This document shows positions 1 through 7,245 of a DNA stretch of 26,779 nt, one piece after another. The DNA comes from Burkholderiales bacterium. GTDB lineage: Bacteria; Pseudomonadota; Gammaproteobacteria; Burkholderiales; Burkholderiaceae. How positions within the stretch are numbered: the first letter of the stretch is position 1; each line of letters starts with the position of its first letter. Both the position numbers and the translations under genes were made by a program. The stretch lies in assembly GCA_947371645.1 (NCBI GenBank), contig CANBQJ010000028.1, forward strand, positions 1 through 26,779. Reading direction: 5' to 3'. The notes beneath the pieces were generated by a model that saw only the letters and a list, made by a program, of their open reading frames with translations, had not been told where the DNA came from and searched no databases.

Positions 1-133
1 AGCCCATGATCAGGCCCGTGGTGGAGGCCACGATGGCGGTGACCCGCTCTCGTTGGACCTCATGGTGGCGGGCCTGGTCGCAGTTTTCTTTGAGGCAGGC
101 CAGCAGGAGGGTTTGTTGGTCCTTGGCGTCCAT
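1..133 (-). CDS. Hypothetical membrane-associated protein, N-terminal fragment
   Basis: This reading frame starts with ATG at 133 on the minus strand and runs off the left edge, so only about 44 residues are visible. It begins MDAKDQQTLLLACLKENCDQ, a charged amphipathic stretch. It then becomes hydrophobic (TAIVASTTGLIMG), as expected for a short cytoplasmic helix leading into a first membrane segment. I do not recognise the family. Small bacterial membrane proteins that begin with a helical, His/Glu-rich lead-in look similar, but that is only a resemblance. No strong ribosome binding site precedes the start. The gene lies downstream of, and codirectional with, the 154-aa gene at 257-721, with a 123-bp gap. 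Confidence that it is coding is moderate, resting on composition and the sensible helix/membrane pattern. Confidence 0.5.
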   Translation of the reverse strand, partial: MDAKDQQTLLLACLKENCDQARHHEVQRERVTAIVASTTGLIMG

Positions 134-256
134 GGGTCAGTCCATGCAGAAAATGGGGACGCCAGTGTGCACGCTGGGTGTGACGGCCGGCCACATCCAG
201 GTCGAGCGCACGGTGCCACCACCCACCCACCCGCCGTCTGGCTCGGCGCGTCCCTG

Positions 257-721
257 TCACGGGAGTTGGGCAGCCCCCGTGTCCAGCAGCACCACCGCCT
301 GCTGCCCCACGCGCATCATTCGCCCGCCGCGCAGCGCCACGTGCTGTTGTGCCTCCTCAGGCGTGGAGAACCACAGGTTGGGGTAACCGGCCTGCGCACG
401 CACCAGGTCGAAGTGAGGCAGTTCATCCACGCGCATCGTGGCCAGGGCGGCGCGGTAACTTTCCCAGTTGGGCAGCCCCGCTTCCATGGCCAGCAGGCGC
501 AAGAGGTGCTTGCGCTGCACGATGTGGCGGTGGCGCCGCAGCTCGGGCAAAGAAACGCCCTGCAGCACCTGCTGTTGCAGCAGCCTGCGCAAGATGGGCA
601 ACGACAGCGCCAGGGATTCAGCCGCCGCCGCGCGGTGCAGGCGCTTGGCCTCACGCAGGACGGCGGTGACCGCGTCACCCGAGGTGGCGGCTTGAGGCAA
701 AGAGAGATGGGGGGTGTGCAT
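257..721 (-). CDS. Hypothetical protein, 154 aa, all-helical N-terminus
   Basis: I chose the ATG at 721 because GGAG lies five bases upstream. An in-frame extension to 826 lacks such a site. The protein starts MHTPHLSLPQAATSGDAV and has no signal peptide or membrane segment. Residues about 15-60 form Arg/Leu-rich helices with repeated LRR-type spacing (ILRRLL, ELRRHRH). They are followed by a QRKHLLRLLAMEAG segment and NWESYRAAL. The last 50 residues look more beta-like and end VGQQAVVLLDTGAAQLP. I do not recognise a characterised family. The basic helical region could bind nucleic acid or another protein, but no motif proves this. It is separated by 156 bp from the SnoaL-like gene upstream, and that gap holds repeated GCAAGC elements. 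Confidence 0.65.
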   Translation of the reverse strand: MHTPHLSLPQAATSGDAVTAVLREAKRLHRAAAAESLALSLPILRRLLQQQVLQGVSLPELRRHRHIVQRKHLLRLLAMEAGLPNWESYRAALATMRVDELPHFDLVRAQAGYPNLWFSTPEEAQQHVALRGGRMMRVGQQAVVLLDTGAAQLP

Positions 722-770
722 ACCGACTCCAACAAACAGGCCTGCTCGCTGTTGGCCTGGGAGGGGGTAT

Positions 771-804
771 GCAAGCGCGGGGCTTGCGAACATTGGTGCT
801 TGCG
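771..804. repeat. GCAAGC inverted/direct repeat cluster upstream of the 257-721 gene
   Basis: GCAAGC at 771-776 and GCTTGC at 782-787 form a perfect inverted repeat with a 5-bp spacer. A further GCTTGCG copy follows at 798-804, repeating 782-788 after 16 bp. The cluster lies 50-85 bp upstream of the start at 721, a plausible operator position. It could also be chance in GC-rich DNA. Confidence 0.3.
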
Positions 805-830
805 CTTTCGCGAGGGGGGCACCCAAACAT

Positions 831-852
831 GCCCGCTGGCATTGTAGCGGGC
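831..852. terminator. Possible hairpin terminator after the SnoaL-like gene
   Basis: GCCCGCT (831-837) and AGCGGGC (846-852) are perfectly complementary across an 8-base spacer, 26 bp beyond the SnoaL-like stop codon on the minus strand. The tract after the stem on that strand (ATGTTTGGG) is only weakly T-rich, so this is a poor intrinsic terminator. The spacer also carries TACAAT on the minus strand, so a promoter -10 element for the 257-721 gene is an alternative reading. Confidence 0.3.
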
Positions 853-877
853 TGCTCGGGGCTCGCTCAGGACTCGC

Positions 878-1255
878 TCACGACTCGTAATGCGCGTGCG
901 CACGGGTCACCAGGCCCGCTTCGTTGAACTGGAAGACCTCGGCCACCCGCTTGCCCGTGGCGCCCACGTAATGGATGACGACGCTGTCGACGCCCACCAG
1001 GGTGCAGATGGGTTCAAAACGCAGCTGAGGGAAAAGCGTCAGCGCCTGGGCCCAATAGGCGCCCACGGCCGGCTTGCCTTGCAGGCGGCCTGCCGGGTTG
1101 CCTGTGATCTGCGTGATCACCGGCGAGCTCATCTCGAAGTCATCGGTGTAGTGCGCCAGCACGCGAGGCAGGTCGTGGGCGTTCCAGGCATCCAGCCAGT
1201 CCTGGGCAAAGTGGGCAGCACGTTCCTTGTTCATGGTGACGGTCTCTGCGTTCAT
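878..1255 (-). CDS. SnoaL/NTF2-like nuclear transport factor 2 family protein
   Basis: This 125-aa protein has the size and pattern of a single SnoaL/NTF2-like cone domain. A first helix (FAQDWLDAWNAHDLPRVLAH) leads into YTDDFEMSSPV, then a central helix (GKPAVGAYWAQAL), and a run of beta strands ending VAEVFQFNEAGLVTRAHAHY. Such domains are steroid-isomerase-like or ligand-binding folds whose substrate cannot be read from sequence. The ATG at 1255 overlaps the TGA of the upstream DUF2252 gene as ATGA, which implies translational coupling and decides the start. A second in-frame ATG at 1234 (MNKERAAHF) is possible. Neither has a clear Shine-Dalgarno, consistent with coupling. Tandem imperfect CTCGCTCA repeats lie at its 3' end. 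Confidence 0.85.
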   Translation of the reverse strand: MNAETVTMNKERAAHFAQDWLDAWNAHDLPRVLAHYTDDFEMSSPVITQITGNPAGRLQGKPAVGAYWAQALTLFPQLRFEPICTLVGVDSVVIHYVGATGKRVAEVFQFNEAGLVTRAHAHYES

Positions 1256-2490
1256 GCGGTGGAGGGTGACGCCATTTTGGCCTTGGGCAGCGCCTGCCCG
1301 TGCGCCTGCGCCTGCTGAAAGGCCCGCGCGTCCAGCACCGTCTGGCGCGCGCACAGCACGGCGGCCTGGCGCAGGCGTTCGCGCCAGGTCGTGTCCAGGC
1401 CAAATGCGATCAGCGCATCGGCCGTTGCAGAGCCCAGTCGCCCAGCGCTGCGCAGTTGCGCCCAGGCCAGCAGGCTGGCCATCTGCGCGACCACGGCCGC
1501 CACATCGGCATACCTCACCTGCTTGCCGGCCAGGGCCACGCGGTCTTCGGTGGGCTGCAGGCCTTTGAGCACAAACGATTTGCCACCCAGCTCTGCCGCG
1601 TGCAGGAAGGCCATGGGCACGGCCTGCATCATCGACTGGATGGCGACGATGCGCTGCGCCTCGCTGCCCCACCTGGGCTGCTTGACCTTGATGCCTTGCA
1701 GGCGCGGCAGCAGCGCCGAGGGCAAGGCCTCTTTCAAATCCAGGATGTAGTTGCCATCGGGCGAGCCCTTGCCTGCCACCAGCACGGCATAGCGTTCGAC
1801 CCCCAGGCTGCCTGTCCCCGCCAGCCGGATGGCCACGTCCAGCACCTTGAAGAACCCGGGGTTGGGCTGGGTGCTGGCAAATGACTTCATGAAGGCCTTC
1901 ACCATGGCTTGCTGACCTGCCGTGGCGGCCATGGCCTTCTGCCCATCCAGCTTGAACCGCCTGCGCTTGCCCTGCACCGTGGTGCGGCCATCCAGAAAGG
2001 CCTTGCGCGAGCGCGCACCCAGGCTGTCGAGCAGGTCGTGGACCAGGCCATCGGCCGTGCGGTGGTCTGCCCAGTAGGCCTTGCCCCCCGCCAGGCCTGC
2101 CGCGTAGCGTGCGATGAACAGCTCGCTCAAGTCCCGCGCCTTGCGGGGGGACAGCCCCAACGTGGGCGCCCCCACGAGGATGCTGGTGAGCATGCGGGCC
2201 AGGTCCCAGGTGGCAGGTGCCAGGGCCGCCTCGTCAAAGTCGTTGATGTCGAAATAGGCCTGCCGGTTGTCGCCCTTGTAGGAGCCGAAGTTCTCCAGGT
2301 GCAGGTCGCCGCAGGCCCACACCAGAGGCGCCTTCTTCAAGGGGCCTTTGAGCGCCAGGTGGGCGTAGAAGAGATGGCATGAGCCTCTCAGGAAGACGAA
2401 GGGGTCGGCGCTCATCCTGGCCAGCTTCATCTGCAGGCGCAGCGGGTCTCGACCCGCGTTGTACCGACTGATTTCCGACATCACGTTCAT
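1252..2490 (-). CDS. DUF2252 family protein
   Basis: The product is 412 aa and starts MNVMSEISRYNAGRDPLR. AGGAG lies five bases upstream of the ATG at 2490, which fixes the start. Family-typical motifs are FVFLRGSCHLFY (31-42), CGDLHLENFG (60-69) and FDINDFDEA (80-88). The last two resemble the catalytic loop (HGDLHxxN) and metal-binding Asp motif of aminoglycoside-phosphotransferase-like kinases. Here the loop comes early in the protein rather than after a full N-lobe, so the topology is unusual. The biochemical function of DUF2252 (COG4320) is unknown. It is translationally coupled to the SnoaL-like protein, so the two may share a small-molecule substrate (inference). It is divergent from the flavodoxin gene across a 210-bp region rich in inverted repeats. 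Confidence 0.9.
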   Translation of the reverse strand: MNVMSEISRYNAGRDPLRLQMKLARMSADPFVFLRGSCHLFYAHLALKGPLKKAPLVWACGDLHLENFGSYKGDNRQAYFDINDFDEAALAPATWDLARMLTSILVGAPTLGLSPRKARDLSELFIARYAAGLAGGKAYWADHRTADGLVHDLLDSLGARSRKAFLDGRTTVQGKRRRFKLDGQKAMAATAGQQAMVKAFMKSFASTQPNPGFFKVLDVAIRLAGTGSLGVERYAVLVAGKGSPDGNYILDLKEALPSALLPRLQGIKVKQPRWGSEAQRIVAIQSMMQAVPMAFLHAAELGGKSFVLKGLQPTEDRVALAGKQVRYADVAAVVAQMASLLAWAQLRSAGRLGSATADALIAFGLDTTWRERLRQAAVLCARQTVLDARAFQQAQAHGQALPKAKMASPSTA

Positions 2491-2515
2491 CTGGGCTCCT
2501 GTCTGATGGTCTGGC

Positions 2516-2547
2516 ACGTGGCGCGGCTCACGGCACCCGCGCCATGT
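2516..2547. repeat. 11-bp imperfect inverted repeat, DUF2252/flavodoxin intergenic
   Basis: ACGTGGCGCGG (2516-2526) and CCGCGCCATGT (2537-2547) pair at 10 of 11 positions around a 10-base loop. The right arm sequence CCGCGCCATG recurs at 2585-2594. It sits 26-57 bp upstream of the DUF2252 start, suitable for an operator or leader hairpin. Confidence 0.4.
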
Positions 2548-2567
2548 TTGCACGCTTCTTGCCTGAT

Positions 2568-2614
2568 GCAGACAAAGCAGCCATCCGCGCCATGGCCTTG
2601 CAGGTTTTGTCTGC
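2568..2614. promoter_or_regulatory. 9-bp perfect inverted repeat, possible operator
   Basis: GCAGACAAA (2568-2576) and TTTGTCTGC (2606-2614) are perfectly complementary with a 29-base spacer. They lie near the middle of the divergent region between the DUF2252 and flavodoxin genes. A two-site regulator or DNA loop could use it. No regulator gene is adjacent, and no Fur-like sequence was seen. Confidence 0.35.
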
Positions 2615-2700
2615 CCGTTGGGCCAGATTGGCCCCGCCGGGCTGGCGATGTCGCATTGCCGACAAGGCGCCAGGCTGCCCCACTCCAAGGCGAGCACACC

Positions 2701-3273
2701 ATGAACAAGATCGGCATCTTCTTCGGCACGGAAACAGGCACCACGCGGCTGATCGCCAAGAGGATCCATGCGCGGCTGGGCGATGACATCGCGGCCAAGC
2801 CCCTCAACGTCAACCGCATCAAGCCGGCCGACATGCTGCAGTACGACGCGCTGATCCTGGGCACGCCCAGCTATGGCGTCGGCCAGATCCCCGGACACGC
2901 GGCGGGCTGCCAGGAATCCAACTGGGCAGAGTTCCTGGCGCAGATGCCCCACGCCGATTTCAGCGGCAAGCGCGTGGCGCTGTTTGGCCTGGGCGCGCAA
3001 GAGCGCTACACCGAGCGCTTTGCCAGCTCGCTGCGCAAGCTGCACGACACCCTGGTGGGCTTTGGCGCCGAGATCGTGGGCGCCTGGCCCACCGAGGGCT
3101 ACACCTTCGCGCACTCGGCCTCGGTGATTGACCAGCACTTCGTGGGCCTGGTGCTGGACCAGCGCACGCAGGGCATGCACACCGAGGCCCGGCTGGACGC
3201 CTGGGTGGCCCAGGTGCGGCCCTTGCTGGTGGCCAGGCTGGGGCAGCAGGCCAACCCCGTGCCGATGCCCTGA
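2701..3273 (+). CDS. Flavodoxin, long-chain type
   Basis: This 190-aa protein is a small FMN electron carrier. The phosphate-binding loop GTETGTT is at residues 9-15, directly after the first beta strand (KIGIFF). ALILGTPSYGVGQ supplies the 60s FMN-ring loop. ESNWAEFLAQ, then KRVALFGLGAQERYTERF, matches the long-chain flavodoxin pattern (FldA/NifF type), with the extra loop splitting the last strand. The C-terminal tail past VAQVRPLLV is slightly longer than usual. Flavodoxins donate electrons to partners such as reductases or nitrogenase and often replace ferredoxin under iron limitation. Nothing nearby shows which partner applies. AAGGCGAG is a modest ribosome binding site for the ATG at 2701. 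It converges with the AraC-type gene that ends at 3307. Confidence 0.93.
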   Translation: MNKIGIFFGTETGTTRLIAKRIHARLGDDIAAKPLNVNRIKPADMLQYDALILGTPSYGVGQIPGHAAGCQESNWAEFLAQMPHADFSGKRVALFGLGAQERYTERFASSLRKLHDTLVGFGAEIVGAWPTEGYTFAHSASVIDQHFVGLVLDQRTQGMHTEARLDAWVAQVRPLLVARLGQQANPVPMP

Positions 3274-3306
3274 AGTGCCGCCGCGCCAACAGGATCGGCC
3301 ACGGCC

Positions 3307-4338
3307 TCAGGGGGCGCTGTCCGCGCGGAAGGCACTGGGGGTCAGGCCCGTCCACTGCTTGAAGGCCCGGGTGAAGTTGGCCGGGTCGGCGTAGCCCAGG
3401 CGGGCCGCCACCTGCTGGACGTCGACACCAGGCTGGCGCAACAAGGCCTTGGCGTCCCGCATGCGCACGCGGTGCTGCAGCGTCAGGAAGCTGACGCCTT
3501 CGGCCTGCAGGTGCCGCCTGAGCGACCGCGGGCTGAGGTGCAGCTGGGCCGCGACGGCCACCAGGCTGGGGTAAGCGTTGTCACGCCATGCCAGCAGGCG
3601 CTGCACCTGGTGGGCCAGCCCGAGGCCGTTCGTGGCGTACAGCGCGACCTCGCGTTCGCACTGCGTGATGGCCGCGCGCAGGTTCAAGGCATTGGCCAGG
3701 GGCATCCGGCCGTCCAGCAAGGCTGCAGGGAAGCTGAATTGGGTGACCGGCATGGCCCATCGCACCCGGCTCAGTCTGGCCAGCACCTGGGGCGCATGCG
3801 CCGGCGCAGCGAAGTCGAACCAGACTTCCGCGTCGGGCAGCGCAGCGGGCAAGAACACGTGAAAGCCCCGAAAAAAGCTGGCCAGCGTGGCCTCCAGCAC
3901 GGTGACGCGGTCCACGTCGGCCACCAGCGGCAGGGTGTCGAACTCCAGCGCGCAACGGTCATCTGATTCTCGGATGTGCACGGTCAGGCCCATGCCATAC
4001 AGCCCCCAGAAGCGCTGGAACAGGGCGATGGCATCGCGCATGGTGTCGCAAGACAGCACCGCCAGGCCCAGGCTGCCAAACGAGGTGGGCGGCAGGCGCC
4101 AGCCCTGCTCCAGGCCAATGGCGACGCCAGGCAGCGCGTCACGCACGGCGTGCACCAGCCGCTCATAGCGGGTCATGTCCAGCACCTGGGCGGACGTGAG
4201 CTCGCGCGCGCTCAGGCCGGCGCGCTGCAGCACCGCCAGCGGCGCGCCCCCATGGTCGGCGACCACCTCCAGGTAGGTCTGTGCGAACACCACCGGGACC
4301 ACCGCCATCCCACCGATTTCAATGCGCGTTTTGCTCAT
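3307..4338 (-). CDS. AraC-family transcriptional regulator (arabinose-binding-like N-domain)
   Basis: The 343-aa product starts MSKTRIEIGGMAVVPVVF. Residues about 20-210 match the arabinose-binding-like domain of AraC regulators of the OruR/ArgR type (LSARELTSAQVLDMTRYERL, SFGSLGLAVLSCDTMRDAI). The last 100 residues carry the two helix-turn-helix units: SLVAVAAQLHLSPRSLRRHL, and VAARLGYADPANFTRAFKQW followed by TGLTPSAFR. It is transcribed divergently from the amidase gene at 4480 with 141 bp between the starts. It is therefore the natural candidate for controlling that amidase in response to an amide or its product (inference). GGA precedes the ATG at 4338. An upstream in-frame extension exists but lacks support. 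Confidence 0.9.
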   Translation of the reverse strand: MSKTRIEIGGMAVVPVVFAQTYLEVVADHGGAPLAVLQRAGLSARELTSAQVLDMTRYERLVHAVRDALPGVAIGLEQGWRLPPTSFGSLGLAVLSCDTMRDAIALFQRFWGLYGMGLTVHIRESDDRCALEFDTLPLVADVDRVTVLEATLASFFRGFHVFLPAALPDAEVWFDFAAPAHAPQVLARLSRVRWAMPVTQFSFPAALLDGRMPLANALNLRAAITQCEREVALYATNGLGLAHQVQRLLAWRDNAYPSLVAVAAQLHLSPRSLRRHLQAEGVSFLTLQHRVRMRDAKALLRQPGVDVQQVAARLGYADPANFTRAFKQWTGLTPSAFRADSAP

Positions 4339-4479
4339 GAGTCCATTCCAGAGCGCTGGATGATAGCGTCGCCGTGGCCGCAAATGACCAGCGCTTCGGC
4401 CTGCCCTGCCCTCATGGCCAGGCCCCGACATGCCCAACAATCGCTGACCTGAACGCCAGCACCCAGACAGCGAGACAAC

Positions 4480-5973
4480 ATGAGCACCCCTTCGACCACC
4501 TACCTCAGCGCCAGCGCATGGCTGCAGGCCATGGCCACCGGCGAGGTCAGCGCGCGCGAGGTGCTGGAGCTGCACCTGGCCCGCGTGGACGCCGTCAACC
4601 CGGGCCTGAACGCCGTGGTGGCGCTGGACCTGGCCCGCGCCCGCCAGCGCGCCGACGACGCCGACCGTGCCCGCCAGCGTGGCGAGAGCTGGGGCCCCCT
4701 CCACGGCCTGCCCATGACCATCAAGGACACCTGGGAGGTGCCCGGCATGCCCTGCACCGCCGGCGCGCCCCGCTTCAAGGACCACCGGCCACAGGTCGCA
4801 GCCCACGCGGTGCAGCGCCTGCTGGACGCCGGGGCCATCGTCTTTGGCAAAACCAACGTGCCCTACCTGGCGCTGGACATCCAGTCCTTCAACAGCGTGT
4901 ACGGCACCACGAACAACCCCTGGGACCGTGCACGCACGCCGGGCGGCTCATCAGGTGGTGCCGCGGCCGCGCTGGCGGCGGGCATGACGCCGCTGGAGCT
5001 GGGCAGCGACATCGGCGGCTCCATCCGCATCCCGGCGCACTTCTGTGGGGTGTACGGGCACAAGTCCACCTATGGCATCGTGCCCATGGCCGGGCACGTG
5101 CCCGGTGAGCCCGGCATGCGCGCCGAAGCCCCCTTGGCCGTGGCCGGGCCGCTGGCCCGTTCGGCAGACGACCTGCGCCTGATGCTGGACCTGCTGGCCG
5201 GCCCCACGCGCGCCAGCCAGGCCGGGTGGCGGCTGGCCTTGCCCGAGGCCCGCCATGAGGCCTTGTCGACCATGCGGGTGCTGATGTGGGTGGACGACCC
5301 CGACTGCCCCATCGACCACCACATGGCCGATGCCTACCGCACCCTGGGCCGCCAGCTGGAAGCCGCCGGCGCGCAAGTCACCTGGGGATCGCCACAGGGC
5401 ATGCGCCTGAACACGCTCTACCCCTGCTACACCGCGCAGATGGGCTGCATGATGGCCGCCCTGCTCACACCGGCAGAGCGGCGCACCTTGGGCATGGTCA
5501 GGCCCTTTGGCGCGGCCTCCGTGCCATTCATGAAACGCCTGGGGCAGTTCGTGAGCCTGCCCCAGCATGTGGACCGCTTCGTGGCCGGGCTGGGCATGGG
5601 CCACCGTGAATGGCTGGGGCTGGTGGAAGAGGGCCTGCACCTGCAGCAGGCCTTCCTGGGCGCCTTCCAGTCGCACGACGTGATCCTGGCACCGCCCACG
5701 CTGGGCACCGCCTTCCCGCATGACCACGGCCTCTTTCCCACCCGCAAGCTGCAGGTGGACGGCCAGGCCCGCCACTACGGCGACCAGTTCATGTGGATCG
5801 CACCGGCCACCCTGCTGGGCCTGCCCGCCACCTGCGCACCGGTGGGCCGCACGCCCTCAGGCCTGCCGGTGAACGTGCAGGTCATCGGGGCGCCTTATGA
5901 AGACCGCACGACGATCCGGTTTGCACAGCTGCTGAACGGCCTGGGCCTGGGCTTCACGCCACCGCCGCTCTGA
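4480..5973 (+). CDS. Amidase, amidase-signature (AS) family
   Basis: This 497-aa enzyme hydrolyses a carboxamide to the acid and ammonia or an amine. The Ser-cisSer-Lys triad is complete: Lys82 in MTIKDTWE, Ser157 in TPGGSSGG and Ser181 in GSDIGGSIRIPA. The 24-residue spacing between the two serines and 99 residues from Lys to the nucleophile match fatty acid amide hydrolase. TPSGLPVNVQVIGAPYED closes the AS domain. The region 280-440 between them is the variable substrate pocket and does not identify the substrate. No companion GatB or GatC gene is present, so a catabolic amidase is more likely than the tRNA amidotransferase subunit GatA. It has no signal peptide, so it should be cytoplasmic. 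The divergent AraC-type gene suggests inducible expression. The gene converges with DUF1304. Confidence 0.92.
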   Translation: MSTPSTTYLSASAWLQAMATGEVSAREVLELHLARVDAVNPGLNAVVALDLARARQRADDADRARQRGESWGPLHGLPMTIKDTWEVPGMPCTAGAPRFKDHRPQVAAHAVQRLLDAGAIVFGKTNVPYLALDIQSFNSVYGTTNNPWDRARTPGGSSGGAAAALAAGMTPLELGSDIGGSIRIPAHFCGVYGHKSTYGIVPMAGHVPGEPGMRAEAPLAVAGPLARSADDLRLMLDLLAGPTRASQAGWRLALPEARHEALSTMRVLMWVDDPDCPIDHHMADAYRTLGRQLEAAGAQVTWGSPQGMRLNTLYPCYTAQMGCMMAALLTPAERRTLGMVRPFGAASVPFMKRLGQFVSLPQHVDRFVAGLGMGHREWLGLVEEGLHLQQAFLGAFQSHDVILAPPTLGTAFPHDHGLFPTRKLQVDGQARHYGDQFMWIAPATLLGLPATCAPVGRTPSGLPVNVQVIGAPYEDRTTIRFAQLLNGLGLGFTPPPL

Positions 5974-6001
5974 GCCTGGCTGGCCCGGCTGGCCTGCTGG
6001 C

Positions 6002-6358
6002 TCAGGACAGCCAGACCAGGGCCAGCCCGATGGCCGCCGGCAGCGCCTGCACGTACAGGATTTTTTTGCTGGCGGTGGCCGCACCGTAGAGGCCGGCCAC
6101 CAGCACGCAGCACAGGAAAAACACCTGGATGTGCACCCCGGGCTCACCCAGGGTCAGGCCCCAGATCAGGCCCGCCGCCAGAAAGCCGTTGTACAGGCCC
6201 TGGTTGGCCGCCAGCACCCGGGTGGATTCGGCCTGTTCGCGCGTCAGGCCAAAGGCCTTGCGGCCTGCCGGCTTGGTCCACAAGAACATCTCCAGCACCA
6301 GGAAGTAGGCGTGCAACAAGGCCACGAGGGCGACAACAAGGTGGGCAGCAAGGGTCAT
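6002..6358 (-). CDS. DUF1304 family integral membrane protein
   Basis: The 118-aa protein is almost entirely hydrophobic with four predicted membrane helices: LAAHLVVALVALLHAYFLVL, a middle pair around NQGLYNGFLAAGLIWGL and VFFLCCVLVAGLYGAAT, and a last around ALPAAIGLALVWLS. The conserved EMFLWTKPAGRKAFGL and LAANQGLYNGFLAAGL blocks are typical of DUF1304 proteins, whose function is unknown. The ATG at 6358 overlaps the stop of the DinB-like gene as ATGA, so the two are translationally coupled. It is the last gene of a five-gene minus-strand run starting with the beta-propeller gene, and it converges with the amidase. Confidence 0.92.
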   Translation of the reverse strand: MTLAAHLVVALVALLHAYFLVLEMFLWTKPAGRKAFGLTREQAESTRVLAANQGLYNGFLAAGLIWGLTLGEPGVHIQVFFLCCVLVAGLYGAATASKKILYVQALPAAIGLALVWLS

Positions 6359-6912
6359 GTGAGGTTCCTGTCTGAAGGGGGCGCATCGGGCAGCAGCAAG
6401 ATCAGGTCGGTGGGCCCGATGTCCACCCCCACCTGCGACAACAAGGTGCTGGCCTGCCCCCGGTGGTGGGTCTGGTGGTTGAACACATGCAGCAGCACGT
6501 CGCCCAGGCGTTTGCAGCCCTTCACGCCCTTGGTGGAGGTGTAGGTGAAATCGCTGTCCAGCTGCGCGGGGGTGAGCTCATCGGCCAGGGCCATGAACAC
6601 CTCATCCAGCAAGTGTCGGCGCTGGCTCATCTCGGCCAGGGTGCCGAACAGCTGCCCATCCAGCGACGTGGGTGGGGCGATGCCCTGCAGCGGCGCCAGG
6701 CCGGCGAACGGCGTCGCCTGACGGGCCAGGCGCGACAACCAAAGGGTATCGGCCACCACAAGGTGGTTGAGCGTGCCGAAGATCGAGCCAAAGAAGGCGC
6801 GCATGTCGGCGTGCAGCACAGCCGGGTCCAGCTGCTGCGCGGCCGCGTAGAGCTTCTCGTTCATCCACCGGTTGTAGGCGGCCAGCTTGCTGAAGTCGGT
6901 CTTGACGTCCAT
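6355..6912 (-). CDS. DinB family protein (putative metal-dependent hydrolase/transferase fold)
   Basis: The 185-aa protein is a full-length DinB four-helix bundle. The likely metal-binding histidines are His50 in TLNHLVVAD, and His146 and His150 in HVFNHQTHHRGQ, the typical HxxxH-RGQ signature. DLILLLPD near the C-terminus is also characteristic. Members bind a divalent metal. Some are thiol-dependent transferases or detoxification enzymes, and many are induced by damage, but the substrate here is not deducible. The ATG at 6912 follows AGAGAG. It begins three bases after the upstream lipoprotein gene ends and overlaps DUF1304 by four bases, so it lies inside a compact operon. Confidence 0.93.
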   Translation of the reverse strand: MDVKTDFSKLAAYNRWMNEKLYAAAQQLDPAVLHADMRAFFGSIFGTLNHLVVADTLWLSRLARQATPFAGLAPLQGIAPPTSLDGQLFGTLAEMSQRRHLLDEVFMALADELTPAQLDSDFTYTSTKGVKGCKRLGDVLLHVFNHQTHHRGQASTLLSQVGVDIGPTDLILLLPDAPPSDRNLT

Positions 6913-6915
6913 GGG

Positions 6916-7245
6916 CTATTTCTCTCTGTTGCCGTCTCGCAGGCAACGTCCCTGCTTTTCAAACCAGTAGGCCACATTGCCCACCACCACGATGCTGCCA
7001 GACACCACCGCGCTGGCGGCTGCGGTGGCGCCCACGAACACCAGCAAGGCGGCGCACTCGTTGCCCCGGCAGTTGGCGAAACCGCCTACTTGCACCGGCT
7101 GCAGCGTCATCTCCTTGGCCTGGATGTGGCAACCCGGGTCATAGACCTCGGTGGTGACGGGCACGAACACGCAGCCTTGGATCAGGATCCCCAGGGTCGC
7201 CAGGACCGCAGGCCTGAGCGCGCGCCTTGTGAACCTCAGGCGCAT
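6916..7245 (-). CDS. Small putative lipoprotein
   Basis: The 109-aa product has a basic N-terminus (MRLRFTRRALR), a hydrophobic run and LIQGC, a lipobox-like site putting the lipidated Cys at residue 24. The -2 Gln is not the commonest choice. The mature part has CHIQAKEMTLQPVQVGGF, then a Cys-containing FANCRGNECAALLVFVGAT and a second hydrophobic segment (AAASAVVSGSIVVVGNVAYW). It ends RCLRDGNREK. This recalls small envelope proteins of unknown function in Burkholderiales. I cannot assign a role. Five Cys in the mature part beyond the lipid site could form disulfides. AGAGGG precedes the ATG at 7245, which lies 10 bases inside the cupin gene's 3' end. Confidence 0.75.
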   Translation of the reverse strand: MRLRFTRRALRPAVLATLGILIQGCVFVPVTTEVYDPGCHIQAKEMTLQPVQVGGFANCRGNECAALLVFVGATAAASAVVSGSIVVVGNVAYWFEKQGRCLRDGNREK

